Source: Azohydromonas lata NBRC 102462 | Lineage (GTDB): Bacteria; Pseudomonadota; Gammaproteobacteria; Burkholderiales; Burkholderiaceae_C | Direction of reading: 5' to 3' | Length of the DNA: 64,000 bases | NCBI RefSeq assembly: GCF_001571085.1 | Contig: NZ_BCTC01000010.1 | Coordinates: 32,845 to 96,844 of the forward strand | In this document: one piece after another, positions 1 to 11,395 of the stretch | Layout of the letters: each line of letters starts with the position of its first letter | Position numbering within the stretch: the first letter of the stretch is position 1 | The notes under the pieces: generated by a model | Databases searched by the model: none | What the model was told of the DNA's origin: nothing | What the model saw: only the letters and a program-made list of their open reading frames with translations | Program-made: the position numbers and the translations under genes

Positions 1-240
1 AGGGAACAAGAAGGCGATCTCCAGGTCGAACAGGATGAAGAGAATGGCCACCAGGTAGTAGCGCACGTCAAACTTCATGCGCGCATCTTCGAAAGCTTCG
101 AAGCCGCACTCGTAGGGCGAGTTCTTTTGCGCGTCAGGCCGGTTGGGTCCCAGCACGAAACCCAGGATCTGGGGAGCGACGCCAACCCCGACGCCAACCA
201 GGATGAACAAAATGACGGGCAGATACTGCTGCAGGTCCAT
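1..240 (-). CDS. nuoA: NADH-quinone oxidoreductase subunit A (5' part, runs off window)
   Basis: The first 80 codons of NuoA, a small membrane subunit of respiratory complex I; the C-terminus lies beyond the left edge. The protein starts [20 protein letters not shown], a first membrane helix. It is followed by the loop [20 protein letters not shown], where the ECGFE core with its Cys is a family hallmark, and then [20 protein letters not shown] at the start of the second helix. The loop faces the quinone site in known complex I structures. The gene follows tRNA-Leu and secG, as is usual in betaproteobacteria where the nuoA-N operon begins here. A GAG motif about 12 bases upstream of the ATG is the only Shine-Dalgarno candidate. 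Confidence 0.95.
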   Translation of the reverse strand, partial: MDLQQYLPVILFILVGVGVGVAPQILGFVLGPNRPDAQKNSPYECGFEAFEDARMKFDVRYYLVAILFILFDLEIAFLFP

Positions 241-284
241 GTGCGTGCTGAGCTCGGTTGGGTGAGTCAAAAAAAATCGACCAT

Positions 285-328
285 AAAAAAGCGCGCCCCA
301 GGCAGCTTGAACTGCCTACCGAGCGCGC
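285..328 (-). terminator. Rho-independent terminator between tRNA-Leu and nuoA
   Basis: Read on the minus strand, a GCGCGC arm (323-328) and an inner GTAGGCAG segment pair with CTGCCTG and GCGCGC (291-296), closing a short loop. The stem is followed directly by six T residues (285-290). It would end transcripts coming from secG and the tRNA, so nuoA probably needs its own promoter in the remaining 45 bases or inside this region. Confidence 0.75.
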
Positions 329-403
329 CCGCGGGTCCTCTGCCTTTTCCAGGGCGCCTTGCAAGGCGCCGGTTCTGAACCTTGCAGAGAGGTCGAGATT
401 GTT

Positions 404-488
404 TGGTGCCGACGGCGAGACTCGAACTCGCACAGCTTTCGCCACTACCCCCTCAAGATAGCGTGTCTACCAATTTCACCACGTCGGC
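404..488 (-). tRNA. tRNA-Leu (anticodon GAG)
   Basis: An 85-base class II tRNA with encoded 3' CCA (404-406). The acceptor stem GCCGACG (482-488) pairs perfectly with CGTCGGC. The D-arm contains GGTGAAATTGGTAGACAC, the anticodon stem CTATC/GGTAG encloses TTGAGGG with anticodon GAG, a long variable arm follows, and the T-arm is GCGAG-TTCGAGT-CTCGC. GAG reads CUC and CUU leucine codons. It sits between secG and nuoA, a conserved betaproteobacterial position. Confidence 0.97.
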
Positions 489-539
489 CTTGTCAGGCAC
501 TGCACGACTTGCTTGAGGAATTGCTTGTCGGCAGCCCTG

Positions 540-551
540 AATTCTATACCA
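540..551 (-). promoter_or_regulatory. Possible -10 region upstream of tRNA-Leu
   Basis: The minus strand reads GGTATAGAATTC here, a reasonable -10 element about 55 bases before the mature tRNA 5' end. No convincing -35 hexamer at 16-18 bases was found. The rest of the 266-base gap between secG and the tRNA (489-754) holds two GC-rich inverted repeats (about 607-633 and 656-678) and no gene. Confidence 0.3.
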
Positions 552-754
552 GCTTTCCCCAATTCGGGGGACAACCCGAAGAAATTTGCCGGCTCGCTCG
601 GTGAGCCAGTGCGTCCGTTTCTTCCCGGACGCAACCAATCCTTCCGGACCAGCCAAGCCTGCGCTGTTGACGCAGGCTCACACCTTACAAGAGGCGCTTT
701 GCAGCCGGCTGACGTGGACGCGCAAAACGCGGCCACGACAGGGGCTCTTTCCAA

Positions 755-1171
755 TTACCGGGCCGGAATCGCGTCCGAGGCCGCAGGTGCGGGCACGGCG
801 GGCGCAGCAGCACCCGGGATGGCACCGGGAATGGCCCCCGGGACTTGCGCAGGCGCCGAAGCCGCCGGCGCACTGGCCGCGGGCACGCCCTGATCGAGCA
901 CGCTGGTGCCGCCGTTGGCCGCCGGCGTGGGCCGGTAGCTCGACAGGTAAGCCAGCGCAAGCGTGCACACGAAGAACACGGTGGCGCAGGCCGCCGTGGA
1001 GCGCGACAGGAAGTTGGCGCTGCCGGTGGCGCCGAAGAGGCTGCCCGACGCGCCGCTGCCGAAGGAGGCGCCCATGTCGGCGCCCTTGCCGTGCTGCACC
1101 AGCACCAGGCCGATCATGGCCACGGCCGACACCAGTTGCACCGCCAGGACGATGTTGAACCAGATTTGCAT
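755..1171 (-). CDS. secG: Protein translocase subunit SecG
   Basis: SecG, the small accessory subunit of the SecYEG channel that stimulates protein export across the inner membrane. The 138-residue protein begins [20 protein letters not shown], a first membrane helix. The cytoplasmic loop [18 protein letters not shown] is the family signature, and a second helix lies near residues 60-77. The tail from about residue 80 is unusually long and rich in Ala and Pro with GAIPGAIPG repeats; E. coli SecG is about 110 residues. A GAGAGA motif sits before the ATG. It lies 33 bases downstream of tpiA, probably in the same transcript. Confidence 0.95.
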   Translation of the reverse strand: MQIWFNIVLAVQLVSAVAMIGLVLVQHGKGADMGASFGSGASGSLFGATGSANFLSRSTAACATVFFVCTLALAYLSSYRPTPAANGGTSVLDQGVPAASAPAASAPAQVPGAIPGAIPGAAAPAVPAPAASDAIPAR

Positions 1172-1204
1172 AGATCTCTCGTTGTCTCGGAATGCGCGCG
1201 GCGC

Positions 1205-1951
<747 letters not shown>

Positions 1952-1962
1952 GATTTCTTGAT

Positions 1963-2949
1963 TCACCAAGTCAGAACGATCTTGCCCACATGCGTGCTCG
2001 ATTCCATGAGCGCATGCGCCTCGGCCGCCTGCGCGGCGTCGAAAACCTTGTGGATGACGGGCTTCACGCGCCCGGCCTCGATCAGCGGCCAGACTTTGTC
2101 GCGCAGCGCCTGGGCCAGTTGCGCCTTGTAGGCCACGGTGCGCGCGCGCAGCGTGGAGCCGGTGATCTGCAGCCGCTTGCGCAGCACCAGTCCGGCATCT
2201 ATGGCGCTCTTGGTGCCGCCTTGCACGGCGATGATGGCCAGGCGGCCGTCGTCAGCCAGGCACTGCAGCTCACGGCCGACGTAGTCGCCCGCCACCATGT
2301 CCAGCACCACGTTCACACCGCGGCCGCCGGTGAGGCGCTTGGCCTCCTCGACGAAGTCCTGCGTGCGGTAGTTGATGGCATGGTCGGCGCCCAACGCCAC
2401 GCAGGCGGCGCACTTGTCGTCGCTGCCTGCAGTGACGATGACCTGCGAGCCCAGCGCCTTGGCCAGCAGGATGGCGGTGACGCCAATCCCGCTGGAGCCG
2501 CCTTGCACCAGCAGCGTCTCGCCGGGCTGCAACCGCGCGATCTCGAAGACGTTCTGCCACACCGTGAAGAAGGTCTCCGGAAGCGCAGCCGCTTCCACGT
2601 CAGACAGCGCCGCCGGCGCGGGCAGCGCCTGCGCAATGGGCGCCACGCACAGCTCGGCATAGCCGCCGCCGGCCACCAGCGCGCACACGCGGTCGCCGAG
2701 CTTGAAGCCGGCCGCCGCAAGCTCGGCCGGGTCGCCGCCCACCACCGTGCCGGCCACTTCCAACCCAGGCAGGTCGGAAGCGCCTGGCGGCGCCGGGTAA
2801 TGGCCCTTGCGCTGCACGACGTCGGGGCGATTGACACCCGACGCGCTCACGCGCACTAGCAATTCACCCGCGGCGGGCACCGGGGCGGGCCGCGTCACCA
2901 GACGCAGCACCTCGGGCCCGCCGAACTGGCCGATCTCGACGGCACGCAT
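1963..2949 (-). CDS. NAD(P)H-dependent quinone oxidoreductase, zinc-free MDR family
   Basis: A 328-residue medium-chain dehydrogenase/reductase of the zinc-independent quinone reductase type (Qor/PIG3-like). An N-terminal GroES-like fold includes [20 protein letters not shown]. The Rossmann domain has [15 protein letters not shown] (nucleotide-binding glycines around residues 150-156). The catalytic-zinc cysteines of alcohol dehydrogenases are absent. The family typically reduces quinones or enones with NADPH; the physiological substrate is not apparent. It starts 5 bases after pnp stops and ends 11 bases before tpiA, so it is part of the rpsO-pnp-tpiA-secG run. Confidence 0.88.
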   Translation of the reverse strand: MRAVEIGQFGGPEVLRLVTRPAPVPAAGELLVRVSASGVNRPDVVQRKGHYPAPPGASDLPGLEVAGTVVGGDPAELAAAGFKLGDRVCALVAGGGYAELCVAPIAQALPAPAALSDVEAAALPETFFTVWQNVFEIARLQPGETLLVQGGSSGIGVTAILLAKALGSQVIVTAGSDDKCAACVALGADHAINYRTQDFVEEAKRLTGGRGVNVVLDMVAGDYVGRELQCLADDGRLAIIAVQGGTKSAIDAGLVLRKRLQITGSTLRARTVAYKAQLAQALRDKVWPLIEAGRVKPVIHKVFDAAQAAEAHALMESSTHVGKIVLTW

Positions 2950-2954
2950 GGCGT

Positions 2955-5246
<2,292 letters not shown>

Positions 5247-5400
5247 TCTTTTCTCCGGATAGTCGGCACGCTTTGGGCGGTGGTGCCAGGGAACCGGGAG
5301 CACGTCGAGGACGGGGCGGATGCCATTCCAGCGGGACTGCAGCAAGCCGCAGCCCCCTTGGAATGACACATCAACGCCGGTTTCCTCAGCTCTCCAAAGA

Positions 5401-5433
5401 CAAAGAGCCTGTGCTGCGACCGCAGAACAGGCT
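5401..5433 (-). terminator. Hairpin between rpsO and pnp
   Basis: A stem AGCCTGT/ACAGGCT (5406-5412 with 5427-5433) continues with CTGCG/CGCAG inside. On the minus strand it is followed by CTTTGTCTTTG, an interrupted T-rich tail. This is the classic position of the rpsO attenuator or an RNase processing site between rpsO and pnp. Confidence 0.6.
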
Positions 5434-5452
5434 CCCGTCAATCATGCAAGGC

Positions 5453-5722
5453 TTACTTGCGCAGGCCCAGCTTCTGGATCAGGGCGACGTAGCGGTCGGC
5501 ATCCTTGCTCTTCAGGTAGGACAGCAGGCGCTTGCGCTGGTTGACCATCTTGAGCAGACCGCGACGGCCGTGGTGGTCCTTGGCGTGGGTCTTGAAGTGG
5601 GGGGTCAGCTCGTTGATGCGAGCCGTCAGCAGGGCGACCTGGACTTCGGGAGAACCGGTGTCCGCGGGGCCGCGGGCGTTGGCGGCGACGATGTCGGCCG
5701 TCTTGATGTCAGCAACTGCCAT
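5453..5722 (-). CDS. rpsO: 30S ribosomal protein S15
   Basis: An 89-residue S15, the early 16S rRNA binder of the small-subunit platform. It has the standard fold sequence [51 protein letters not shown], with the conserved HGRRGLL and S/Y contacts for the three-way junction. The ATG at 5722 is preceded by AGGAAA at suitable spacing; an in-frame codon 11 triplets upstream is not conserved. It is the first gene of the rpsO-pnp unit, and S15 is known to autoregulate in related bacteria. Confidence 0.97.
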   Translation of the reverse strand: MAVADIKTADIVAANARGPADTGSPEVQVALLTARINELTPHFKTHAKDHHGRRGLLKMVNQRKRLLSYLKSKDADRYVALIQKLGLRK

Positions 5723-5869
5723 GAGTGGAGTTTCCTGTGCTGGAAACCGGGGCACGGGCCTGGCTCAGGCCGCCGCGGTTTCCGGGTTACTTGCGGTCGC
5801 GGGTGAAACCGACCCGCGCCGTGCTCTTGGAATCTCCGCGCACCCGGTTACAGGCACGCGAAGCCCTCG

Positions 5870-5875
5870 ATTATA
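5870..5875 (-). promoter_or_regulatory. Candidate -10 box of the rpsO promoter
   Basis: A consensus TATAAT on the minus strand, about 150 bases before rpsO and overlapping the stop codon of the upstream aminotransferase gene. No good -35 hexamer is seen at 17 bases. The 148-base leader between it and rpsO is GC-rich and could fold, leaving room for S15 feedback. Confidence 0.4.
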
Positions 5876-7064
5876 GGCCAAGCGCCCAAGTGAGGCGTTG
5901 CACGCCCAGCCGAAGGCGTTCCACGTCCTGCGAGGCGAAGCACCAGCGCAGCCACCCTTCCCCTTCGTCGCCGAAGGCGCAGCCCGGTGCCAGGCCCAGG
6001 CCGTGGTCGGCCACCAGGCGCTTGGCCAAGGCCAGCGAGTCGTCCTGGCCTTCAATGCGGAAGAAGGCGTACATGCCGCCCTGCGGCGGCGCCAACTCGA
6101 CGCCTGGCAAGGCCTGCAGCCCCTGCACCAGCGTGTTGCACCCGGCCTGGATACGCGCCACCAGCGCGGGCACGAAATCGTCGGCCATGGCCAGCGCCTG
6201 CAGCGCGCCGCGCTGGACGAACACCGGCGCGCAGGAGCTGTTGAACTCCAGCAGCTTGCCCGCCGTGGCCAGCGACTGCCCGTTCGCGTCGCGCGGCAGC
6301 ACCAGCCAGCCCAAGCGCCAGCCGGTCATCAAAAAGCTCTTGGAAAAGCTTTGCGTGACGATGAGCCTGTCCTCAGGCGCCGCGATATCCAGGAAGCTGG
6401 GCGCGGCGGCCTGGCCGATCGCTTCATTCGGCCCCTCGCCCCACCACAGCCGCTCGTAAACCTCGTCGGCGACTATCCAGGTGCCGGTGCGGCGGCAGTG
6501 ATCCAGAAGGGCCTGCTGCTCGACGCGCGACAGCGTCCAGCCCGTGGGGTTGTTGGGCGCGTTGACCAGCAGCGCGCGCGTGGCGGGGGTGATGGCGTCC
6601 AGCAGCTTCTGCAGGTCCAGCCGCCAGGCGCCCTGGTGCGGATGCAGCGACACGCGCTTCACCCGAGCACCCAGGATTTCCGGCTGCGCGGTGATGTTGG
6701 GCCATACCGGGACCACCGCGACGGCCTCGTCGCCGGCGGACAGCAGCAGCTGTGCCGCCACCATGAGGGCGCTCACGCCGGAGCTGGTGACGGCGATGCG
6801 CTCCACCTCCACCGGTGCATGCAGCGCCGAGACGTACTGCGCCAGCGCCCTGCGCAGTTCCGGCAGGCCCAGGTTGTGGGCGTAGAAGGTCTCGCCGCGC
6901 ATGAGCGACGCGGCGGCGGCCTCGCGCACCTCCAGCGGCGTGACCTCGTCGCTTTCGCCGAACCAGAAGGCCAGCACGTCAGGGCGGCCCAGGCCGGCAT
7001 TGGCCACTTCGCGGATACGGGAGGCGGGCAGCGCCGCCAGCGGAGAGCGGATGAAGTCGTGCAT
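5871..7064 (-). CDS. PLP-dependent class I/II aminotransferase
   Basis: A 397-residue fold-type I aminotransferase in the cytoplasm. Signatures are NNPTGWTLS (171-179), D200 in IVADEVYERLWW for the pyridine nitrogen, and the Schiff-base lysine K242 in TQSFSKSFLMTGWRLGW, with an Arg near the C-terminus for the substrate carboxylate. The N-terminus SRIREVANAG and WFGESDEVTP are typical of the branch that includes aspartate/aromatic and LL-diaminopimelate-like enzymes. The substrate cannot be read from sequence. It lies between tsaD and rpsO on the same strand with a 94-base gap to tsaD. Confidence 0.9.
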   Translation of the reverse strand: MHDFIRSPLAALPASRIREVANAGLGRPDVLAFWFGESDEVTPLEVREAAAASLMRGETFYAHNLGLPELRRALAQYVSALHAPVEVERIAVTSSGVSALMVAAQLLLSAGDEAVAVVPVWPNITAQPEILGARVKRVSLHPHQGAWRLDLQKLLDAITPATRALLVNAPNNPTGWTLSRVEQQALLDHCRRTGTWIVADEVYERLWWGEGPNEAIGQAAAPSFLDIAAPEDRLIVTQSFSKSFLMTGWRLGWLVLPRDANGQSLATAGKLLEFNSSCAPVFVQRGALQALAMADDFVPALVARIQAGCNTLVQGLQALPGVELAPPQGGMYAFFRIEGQDDSLALAKRLVADHGLGLAPGCAFGDEGEGWLRWCFASQDVERLRLGVQRLTWALGL

Positions 7065-7158
7065 GGCTCTATCGTCCCTATGGACGGCAGTCGGTGGAGG
7101 AGAACGCTGTACCGGCCAAAGGCGCCGCGGCGCCCTGCCCCTTTGGTCGGCGTGAAAG

Positions 7159-8193
7159 TCAGGCTTCGGCCAGCGGCCAGCGCGGCTTCACGTCGAAGGC
7201 GTAGTCATGCTCGGCCGTGGCCCGGCCGCTTTGCAGCCGCATGGCGCCCGCCAGGGCGATCATGGCGCCGTTGTCGCTGCACAAATGCAGCTCGGGGTAG
7301 TGCACGCGCACGCCGGCGCGGCGGCAAAGGGCATTCAAATTGGTGCGCAGCGCACGGTTGGCACCCACGCCGCCGGCCACCACCAGCCGCTTGAGCCCGG
7401 TGGCCTTGAGCGCCTTCATGGACTTGCTGCTGAGCACGTCCACGATGGCGGCCTGGGTGCTGGCCGCCAGATCCGCCTTGGGCTGCTCGCACACCTCAGG
7501 GCCCAGCTTGCGCAACTGCGTCATCACCGCCGTCTTGAGCCCGGCAAAGGAGAAGTCCAGGTTGCCGCTGTGCAGCAGCGGGCGCGGCAAGGCGAACGCC
7601 TCGGGGTTGCCGAACTCGGCGAGCCTGGAAAGCGCCGGCCCGCCCGGGTAGCCCAGGCCCAGCAACTTGGCCGACTTGTCGAAAGCTTCGCCGGCGGCGT
7701 CGTCAATCGTTTCGCCGAGCAGCTCGTACTCGCCCACGCCCTGCACGCGCATGAGCTGCGTATGGCCGCCGGAGACGAGCAGCGCCACGAAGGGAAACTC
7801 CGGCGGGTCGTCGGAAAGGAAGGGCGACAGCAGATGGCCTTCGAGGTGGTGTATGCCCAGCGTCGGCTTGCCCAGCGCGGCCGCCAGCGCGCAGGCCACG
7901 CCCGCGCCGACCAGCAGCGCGCCGGCCAGGCCGGGGCCGCGCGTGTAGGCCACGACGTCCACATCCTCCAGCGTGCAGCCGGCGTCCGCGAACACCTGCC
8001 GCGCCAGCGGCAGCACGCGGCGGATGTGATCGCGCGAAGCCAGCTCAGGTACCACGCCGCCATAGGCACGGTGCATCTCGATCTGGCTGTGCAGCGCGTG
8101 CGCCTTGAGCTTGGGCGCACTGCCGTCGGACGGGATCTGGACGAGGGCCACACCCGTCTCGTCGCAGGAAGATTCGATACCCAGCACATTCAT
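7159..8193 (-). CDS. tsaD: tRNA N6-adenosine threonylcarbamoyltransferase
   Basis: TsaD (Gcp/YgjD), the Kae1-family enzyme that transfers threonylcarbamoyl to A37 of ANN-decoding tRNAs, working with TsaB, TsaC and TsaE. The 344-residue protein begins [18 protein letters not shown]. It has the metal-binding HLEGHLLSP motif, VSGGHTQLM, and the nucleotide loop [11 protein letters not shown]. The longer frame upstream is rejected because [13 protein letters not shown] is the invariant family start. It is divergent from the ANTAR regulator, with 73 bases between them. Confidence 0.96.
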   Translation of the reverse strand: MNVLGIESSCDETGVALVQIPSDGSAPKLKAHALHSQIEMHRAYGGVVPELASRDHIRRVLPLARQVFADAGCTLEDVDVVAYTRGPGLAGALLVGAGVACALAAALGKPTLGIHHLEGHLLSPFLSDDPPEFPFVALLVSGGHTQLMRVQGVGEYELLGETIDDAAGEAFDKSAKLLGLGYPGGPALSRLAEFGNPEAFALPRPLLHSGNLDFSFAGLKTAVMTQLRKLGPEVCEQPKADLAASTQAAIVDVLSSKSMKALKATGLKRLVVAGGVGANRALRTNLNALCRRAGVRVHYPELHLCSDNGAMIALAGAMRLQSGRATAEHDYAFDVKPRWPLAEA

Positions 8194-8266
8194 GGTGCGG
8201 CAGTGTAGCCAGCGGGCCGTTTGCCTTTGGATACCGATGGCGTGAAGCTTGCAAGCCGTGCGGCCC

Positions 8267-8899
8267 ATGAAATCTCCGCAGGCCTTGCGCATCGTCATCG
8301 TCGCGCCGGACTCCATGAACCCCGACCCGTCGGACACCGCCGCCATGGTCGAGGTCGAGCGCTCGCGCAGCCTGCGCATCGGCCTGCTGCAGCACGGCTA
8401 CAACATCGTTGCGGTGCTGCCCATAGACCCCTTCCTGCCCGACCGGCTGGCGCAGATACAGCCGGACATGATCATCGTGGACGCGGAGAGCCAGGCGCGC
8501 GACACCCTGGAGCATGTCGTGATGGCCACGCGCGACGCGCGCCGGCCCATCGTCCTGTTCACCGACGACGAGGACACCTCGCGCGTGGACGACGCCATCG
8601 CCGCTGGCGTGACGGCCTACGTCGTGGCCGGGCTAGCGCCGCAGCGCATCAAGTCGGTGCTGGACGTGGCCATGGCGCGCTTTCGTCACGAAGAGGAACT
8701 GCGCCGCCAGCTCGCCGACGCCCGCAGCCAGCTCGACGAGCGCAAGGTCGTCGAGCGCGCCAAGGGCCTGCTCATGAAGCGCCAGGGCATAGACGAAGCC
8801 CAGGCCTATGCCCGGCTGCGCAAGACCGCCATGGACAAGGGCCTGAAGCTCGCCGAAGTAGCGCAGCGCATCATCGATGTGGCCGACTTGCTCGGGTAA
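8267..8899 (+). CDS. nasT: NasT-type ANTAR antitermination response regulator
   Basis: A 210-residue receiver plus ANTAR protein. The receiver (about 7-138) has a phosphoacceptor-type Asp D72 in MIIVDAES. The conserved receiver Lys position reads AYVVAG instead. A linker helix leads to the ANTAR domain (about 157-208: [33 protein letters not shown]), which binds paired hexaloop hairpins in nascent RNA and prevents termination. In known systems NasT is held inactive by the nitrate sensor NasS; no nasS is present here. The gene is immediately upstream of the nrtA leader, which contains a matching RNA target. I see no strong Shine-Dalgarno sequence at the chosen ATG. Confidence 0.92.
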   Translation: MKSPQALRIVIVAPDSMNPDPSDTAAMVEVERSRSLRIGLLQHGYNIVAVLPIDPFLPDRLAQIQPDMIIVDAESQARDTLEHVVMATRDARRPIVLFTDDEDTSRVDDAIAAGVTAYVVAGLAPQRIKSVLDVAMARFRHEEELRRQLADARSQLDERKVVERAKGLLMKRQGIDEAQAYARLRKTAMDKGLKLAEVAQRIIDVADLLG

Positions 8900-8985
8900 G
8901 CACCAAAGCAGCGCACACACGCTGTAACAAAAACCCGGCTTGGTGCATGGATCCCACCTCAAGCGGCATTTCCCGGGATCAAGAG

Positions 8986-9002
8986 CTGGCACAGCGCTTG
9001 CG
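8986..9002 (+). promoter_or_regulatory. Sigma-54 promoter of nrtABC
   Basis: CTGGCACAGCGCTTGCG matches the sigma-54 consensus TGGCAC-N5-TTGC, with the invariant GG (8988-8989) and GC (9000-9001) exactly 10 bases apart. Transcription is predicted to start near 9013. An NtrC-like half site TTGGTGCA lies upstream at about 8940-8947. This implies activation by an enhancer-binding protein, probably NtrC, under nitrogen limitation. Confidence 0.85.
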
Positions 9003-9012
9003 TTAACCCAGG

Positions 9013-9076
9013 CAGGAGGTCAAAGGCGATCTCCTGACGAATCAAACGGCATTCGACCAAGGTCGGTCGGAACGCC
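9013..9076 (+). promoter_or_regulatory. Tandem-hairpin ANTAR RNA target in the nrtA leader
   Basis: Two hairpins with six-base loops. Hairpin 1 (9013-9036) has a nine-pair stem CAGGAGGTC/GATCTCCTG with loop AAAGGC. Hairpin 2 (9048-9076) has a stem ending CGACC around loop AAGGTC, with one mismatch and one bulge lower down. Both loops have A at position 1 and G at position 4, as known for ANTAR-binding RNAs. The linker is 11 bases. The motif lies between the sigma-54 promoter and an intrinsic terminator, so nitrate-dependent antitermination by the adjacent NasT is expected. Confidence 0.85.
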
Positions 9077-9085
9077 ACAAGGACG

Positions 9086-9146
9086 ACGGCGTCCCCATGC
9101 CCCGCAGGTGTCTTCTGCACCGCGGGTCACAGGGACGCCGTTTTTT
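9086..9146 (+). terminator. Regulated intrinsic terminator upstream of nrtA
   Basis: ACGGCGTCCC (9086-9095) pairs perfectly with GGGACGCCGT (9132-9141). An inner hairpin, CCCGC plus GGTG with CACC plus GCGGG, fills the loop, and six T residues follow (9141-9146). It lies 35 bases before the nrtA start and after the ANTAR target, so it would stop nrtABC transcription unless NasT acts. Confidence 0.88.
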
Positions 9147-9181
9147 CATTGCCGGTCGAAAAGCTATTTGCAGGACTCCGA

Positions 9182-10447
9182 ATGGACAAGGACGCGATCA
9201 ACATGGGACGCCGCACGCTCGTCAAGGCCGCCGCTGCCGGGGCAGCCACCGCCGCCACCGGTGGCTTGATCCCGGGGCTGCAAGCCGCCGTGTACGCCGC
9301 CGGCTCGGACAAGCCCGAGAAGGAGGAGGTGCGCATCGGCTTCATCCCGCTGACCGACTGCGCATCCGTCGTCATGGCCTCGGTGCTGGGCTTCGACAAG
9401 AAGTACGGCGTCAAGATCGTCGCAACCAAGGAAGCCTCCTGGGCCGGCGTGCGCGACAAGCTGGTCAACGGCGAGCTCGACATGGCGCACGTGCTCTACG
9501 GCTTGATCTACGGCGTGCACCTGGGCGTGGGCGGTCCGAAGAAGGACATGGCCGTGCTGATGACGCTCAACCACAACGGACAGGCCATCACGCTGTCCAA
9601 GAAGCTGGCCGAGGCCGGCGCGGTGGACGGCGCCTCGTTGGCCAAGGTGATGGCCAAGGACAAGCGCGACTACACCTTCGCCCAGACCTTCCCCACCGGC
9701 ACGCACGCCATGTGGCTGTACTACTGGCTGGCCAGCGCGGGCATCGACCCGATGAAGGACGCCAAGGTCATCACCGTGCCGCCGCCGCAGATGGTGGCCA
9801 ACATGCGCGTGGGCAACATGGACGGCTACTGCGTGGGCGAGCCCTGGGGCCACCGCGCCATCATGGACGGCATCGGCATCACCGCCGTCACCACGCAGGA
9901 CATCTGGAAGGACCACCCCGAGAAGGTCCTGGGCACCACGGGCGACTTCGTCAAGAAGTACCCCAACACCGCCCGCGCCGTGATGATGGCCGTGCTGGAA
10001 GCCGGCCGCTGGATTGACGCCAGCCTGCAGAACAAGATGAAGATGGCCGAGACGGTGGCCGACAAGTCCTACGTCAACACGGGCGTGGACGCCATCAACC
10101 AGCGCATCCTGGGCCGCTACCAGAACGGCCTGGGCAAGACCTGGGACGACCCCAACCACATGAAGTTCTTCAACGACGGCGCGGTGAACTTCCCCTACCT
10201 CTCCGACGGCATGTGGTTCCTCACCCAGCACAAGCGCTGGGGCCTGCTCAAGGCGCACCCGGACTACCTGGGCGTGGCCAAGCAGATCAACCAGGTCGAC
10301 CTGTACCGCGAGGTGGCCTCGGCCATGAAGATCACTGCACCCAAGGACGTGATGCGCAGCAGCAAGCTCATCGACGGCGTGGTCTGGGACGGCAAGGATC
10401 CCGCCAAGTACGCCGACTCGTTCAAGCTCAAGGCCGCCGCGGCCTGA
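9182..10447 (+). CDS. nrtA: Nitrate ABC transporter substrate-binding protein, Tat signal
   Basis: A 421-residue NrtA/CmpA-family binding protein for nitrate or nitrite uptake. The N-terminus MDKDAINMGRRTLVKAAAAG carries a twin-arginine pair (R10, R11) and a hydrophobic Ala/Gly-rich core, so it is likely exported by Tat. Family segments include IGFIPLTDCASVVMA, LVNGELDMAHVLYGLIYGV, PTGTHAMWLYYWLASAGI and GNMDGYCVGEPWGHRA. The ATG at 9182 has AGGA seven bases upstream; the longer in-frame start at 9149 lies next to the terminator T-run. NasS is a cytoplasmic homologue of this family, but the Tat signal and adjacent nrtB and nrtC favour a transport role. Confidence 0.93.
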   Translation: MDKDAINMGRRTLVKAAAAGAATAATGGLIPGLQAAVYAAGSDKPEKEEVRIGFIPLTDCASVVMASVLGFDKKYGVKIVATKEASWAGVRDKLVNGELDMAHVLYGLIYGVHLGVGGPKKDMAVLMTLNHNGQAITLSKKLAEAGAVDGASLAKVMAKDKRDYTFAQTFPTGTHAMWLYYWLASAGIDPMKDAKVITVPPPQMVANMRVGNMDGYCVGEPWGHRAIMDGIGITAVTTQDIWKDHPEKVLGTTGDFVKKYPNTARAVMMAVLEAGRWIDASLQNKMKMAETVADKSYVNTGVDAINQRILGRYQNGLGKTWDDPNHMKFFNDGAVNFPYLSDGMWFLTQHKRWGLLKAHPDYLGVAKQINQVDLYREVASAMKITAPKDVMRSSKLIDGVVWDGKDPAKYADSFKLKAAAA

Positions 10448-10478
10448 CCCCTGCCCCATTCCTGACAGGAGCCCGACC

Positions 10479-11366
10479 ATGGTCAGTGCCGTTTTCCATT
10501 CCCCGGCCGCCGCGGCAGAGTCCGCGTCGCCCACCAAGCCCGCGCCCGCCGCAACGCCGGCCCCCAAGGCCGCAGCCCCACGCCGCCCGCTCATCGATGT
10601 GCGTGCCCTCGCCGCCGCCGTGCTGCCGCCCATGGCCGGCATCGCGCTGCTGGTGGGCATTTGGGCGCTGCTCACCATGAACAGCACCACCTTCCCCTCG
10701 CCGGCGGCGACCTGGGACGCCGCGGTACAGCTCTTTGCCGACCCGTTCTACCGCAAGGGCCCCAACGACCAGGGCATCGGCTGGAACATCCTGAACTCGC
10801 TGCAGCGCGTGGCCGTGGGCTTCGGCCTGGCGGCGCTGGTGGGCATTCCGCTGGGCTTTCTCATCGGCCGCTTCGCCGTGCTCAACCGCATGATTTCGCC
10901 GCTGGTGAGCCTGCTGCGCCCGGTGTCGCCCCTGGCCTGGCTGCCCATCGGCCTGCTGGTGTTCAAGGCCGCCAACCCGGCCGCCATCTGGACCATCTTC
11001 ATCTGCTCGATCTGGCCCATGGTCATCAACACCGCCGTGGGCGTGCAGCGGGTGCCGCAGGACTACCTCAACGTGGCGCGGGTGCTCAACCTGAGCGAGC
11101 TGACGCTGGCGCGCAAGATCCTCTTCCCCGCCGTGCTGCCCTACATGCTCACCGGCGTGCGTCTGTCGGTCGGCACCGCCTGGCTGGTGATCGTGGCCGC
11201 GGAGATGCTCACCGGCGGCGTCGGGATCGGCTTCTGGGTCTGGGACGAGTGGAACAACCTCAACGTGCAGCACATCATCATCGCCATCGTCGTCATCGGC
11301 GTGGTGGGCCTGCTGCTGGAGCAGGCGCTGGTGGCCCTGGCCAAGCGCTTCTCCTTCGACGAGTGA
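10479..11366 (+). CDS. nrtB: Nitrate ABC transporter permease
   Basis: A 295-residue inner-membrane permease of the SsuC/TauC/NrtB type. A Pro/Ala-rich cytoplasmic lead of about 45 residues precedes the first helix (LPPMAGIALLVGIWALLTM). Further helices surround VGFGLAALVGIPLGFLIGR. The loop NVARVLNLSELTLARKILFPAVLPYMLTGVRLSVGTAW contains the EAA-type coupling motif that contacts the ATPase. AGGAG precedes the ATG. It lies 31 bases after nrtA. Confidence 0.94.
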   Translation: MVSAVFHSPAAAAESASPTKPAPAATPAPKAAAPRRPLIDVRALAAAVLPPMAGIALLVGIWALLTMNSTTFPSPAATWDAAVQLFADPFYRKGPNDQGIGWNILNSLQRVAVGFGLAALVGIPLGFLIGRFAVLNRMISPLVSLLRPVSPLAWLPIGLLVFKAANPAAIWTIFICSIWPMVINTAVGVQRVPQDYLNVARVLNLSELTLARKILFPAVLPYMLTGVRLSVGTAWLVIVAAEMLTGGVGIGFWVWDEWNNLNVQHIIIAIVVIGVVGLLLEQALVALAKRFSFDE

Positions 11367-11395
11367 TCCGAACACCCGCTCCCACGAGGTCCACC

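Noticed and set aside
607..678. Two inverted repeats between secG and tRNA-Leu as terminators
   Set aside because: Both are strong stems but have no T-tract on the minus strand; tRNA processing or chance is as likely.
9182..10447. Calling the nrtA product NasS
   Set aside because: The twin-arginine export signal and adjacent permease and ATPase genes indicate a periplasmic transport protein rather than the cytoplasmic NasT partner.
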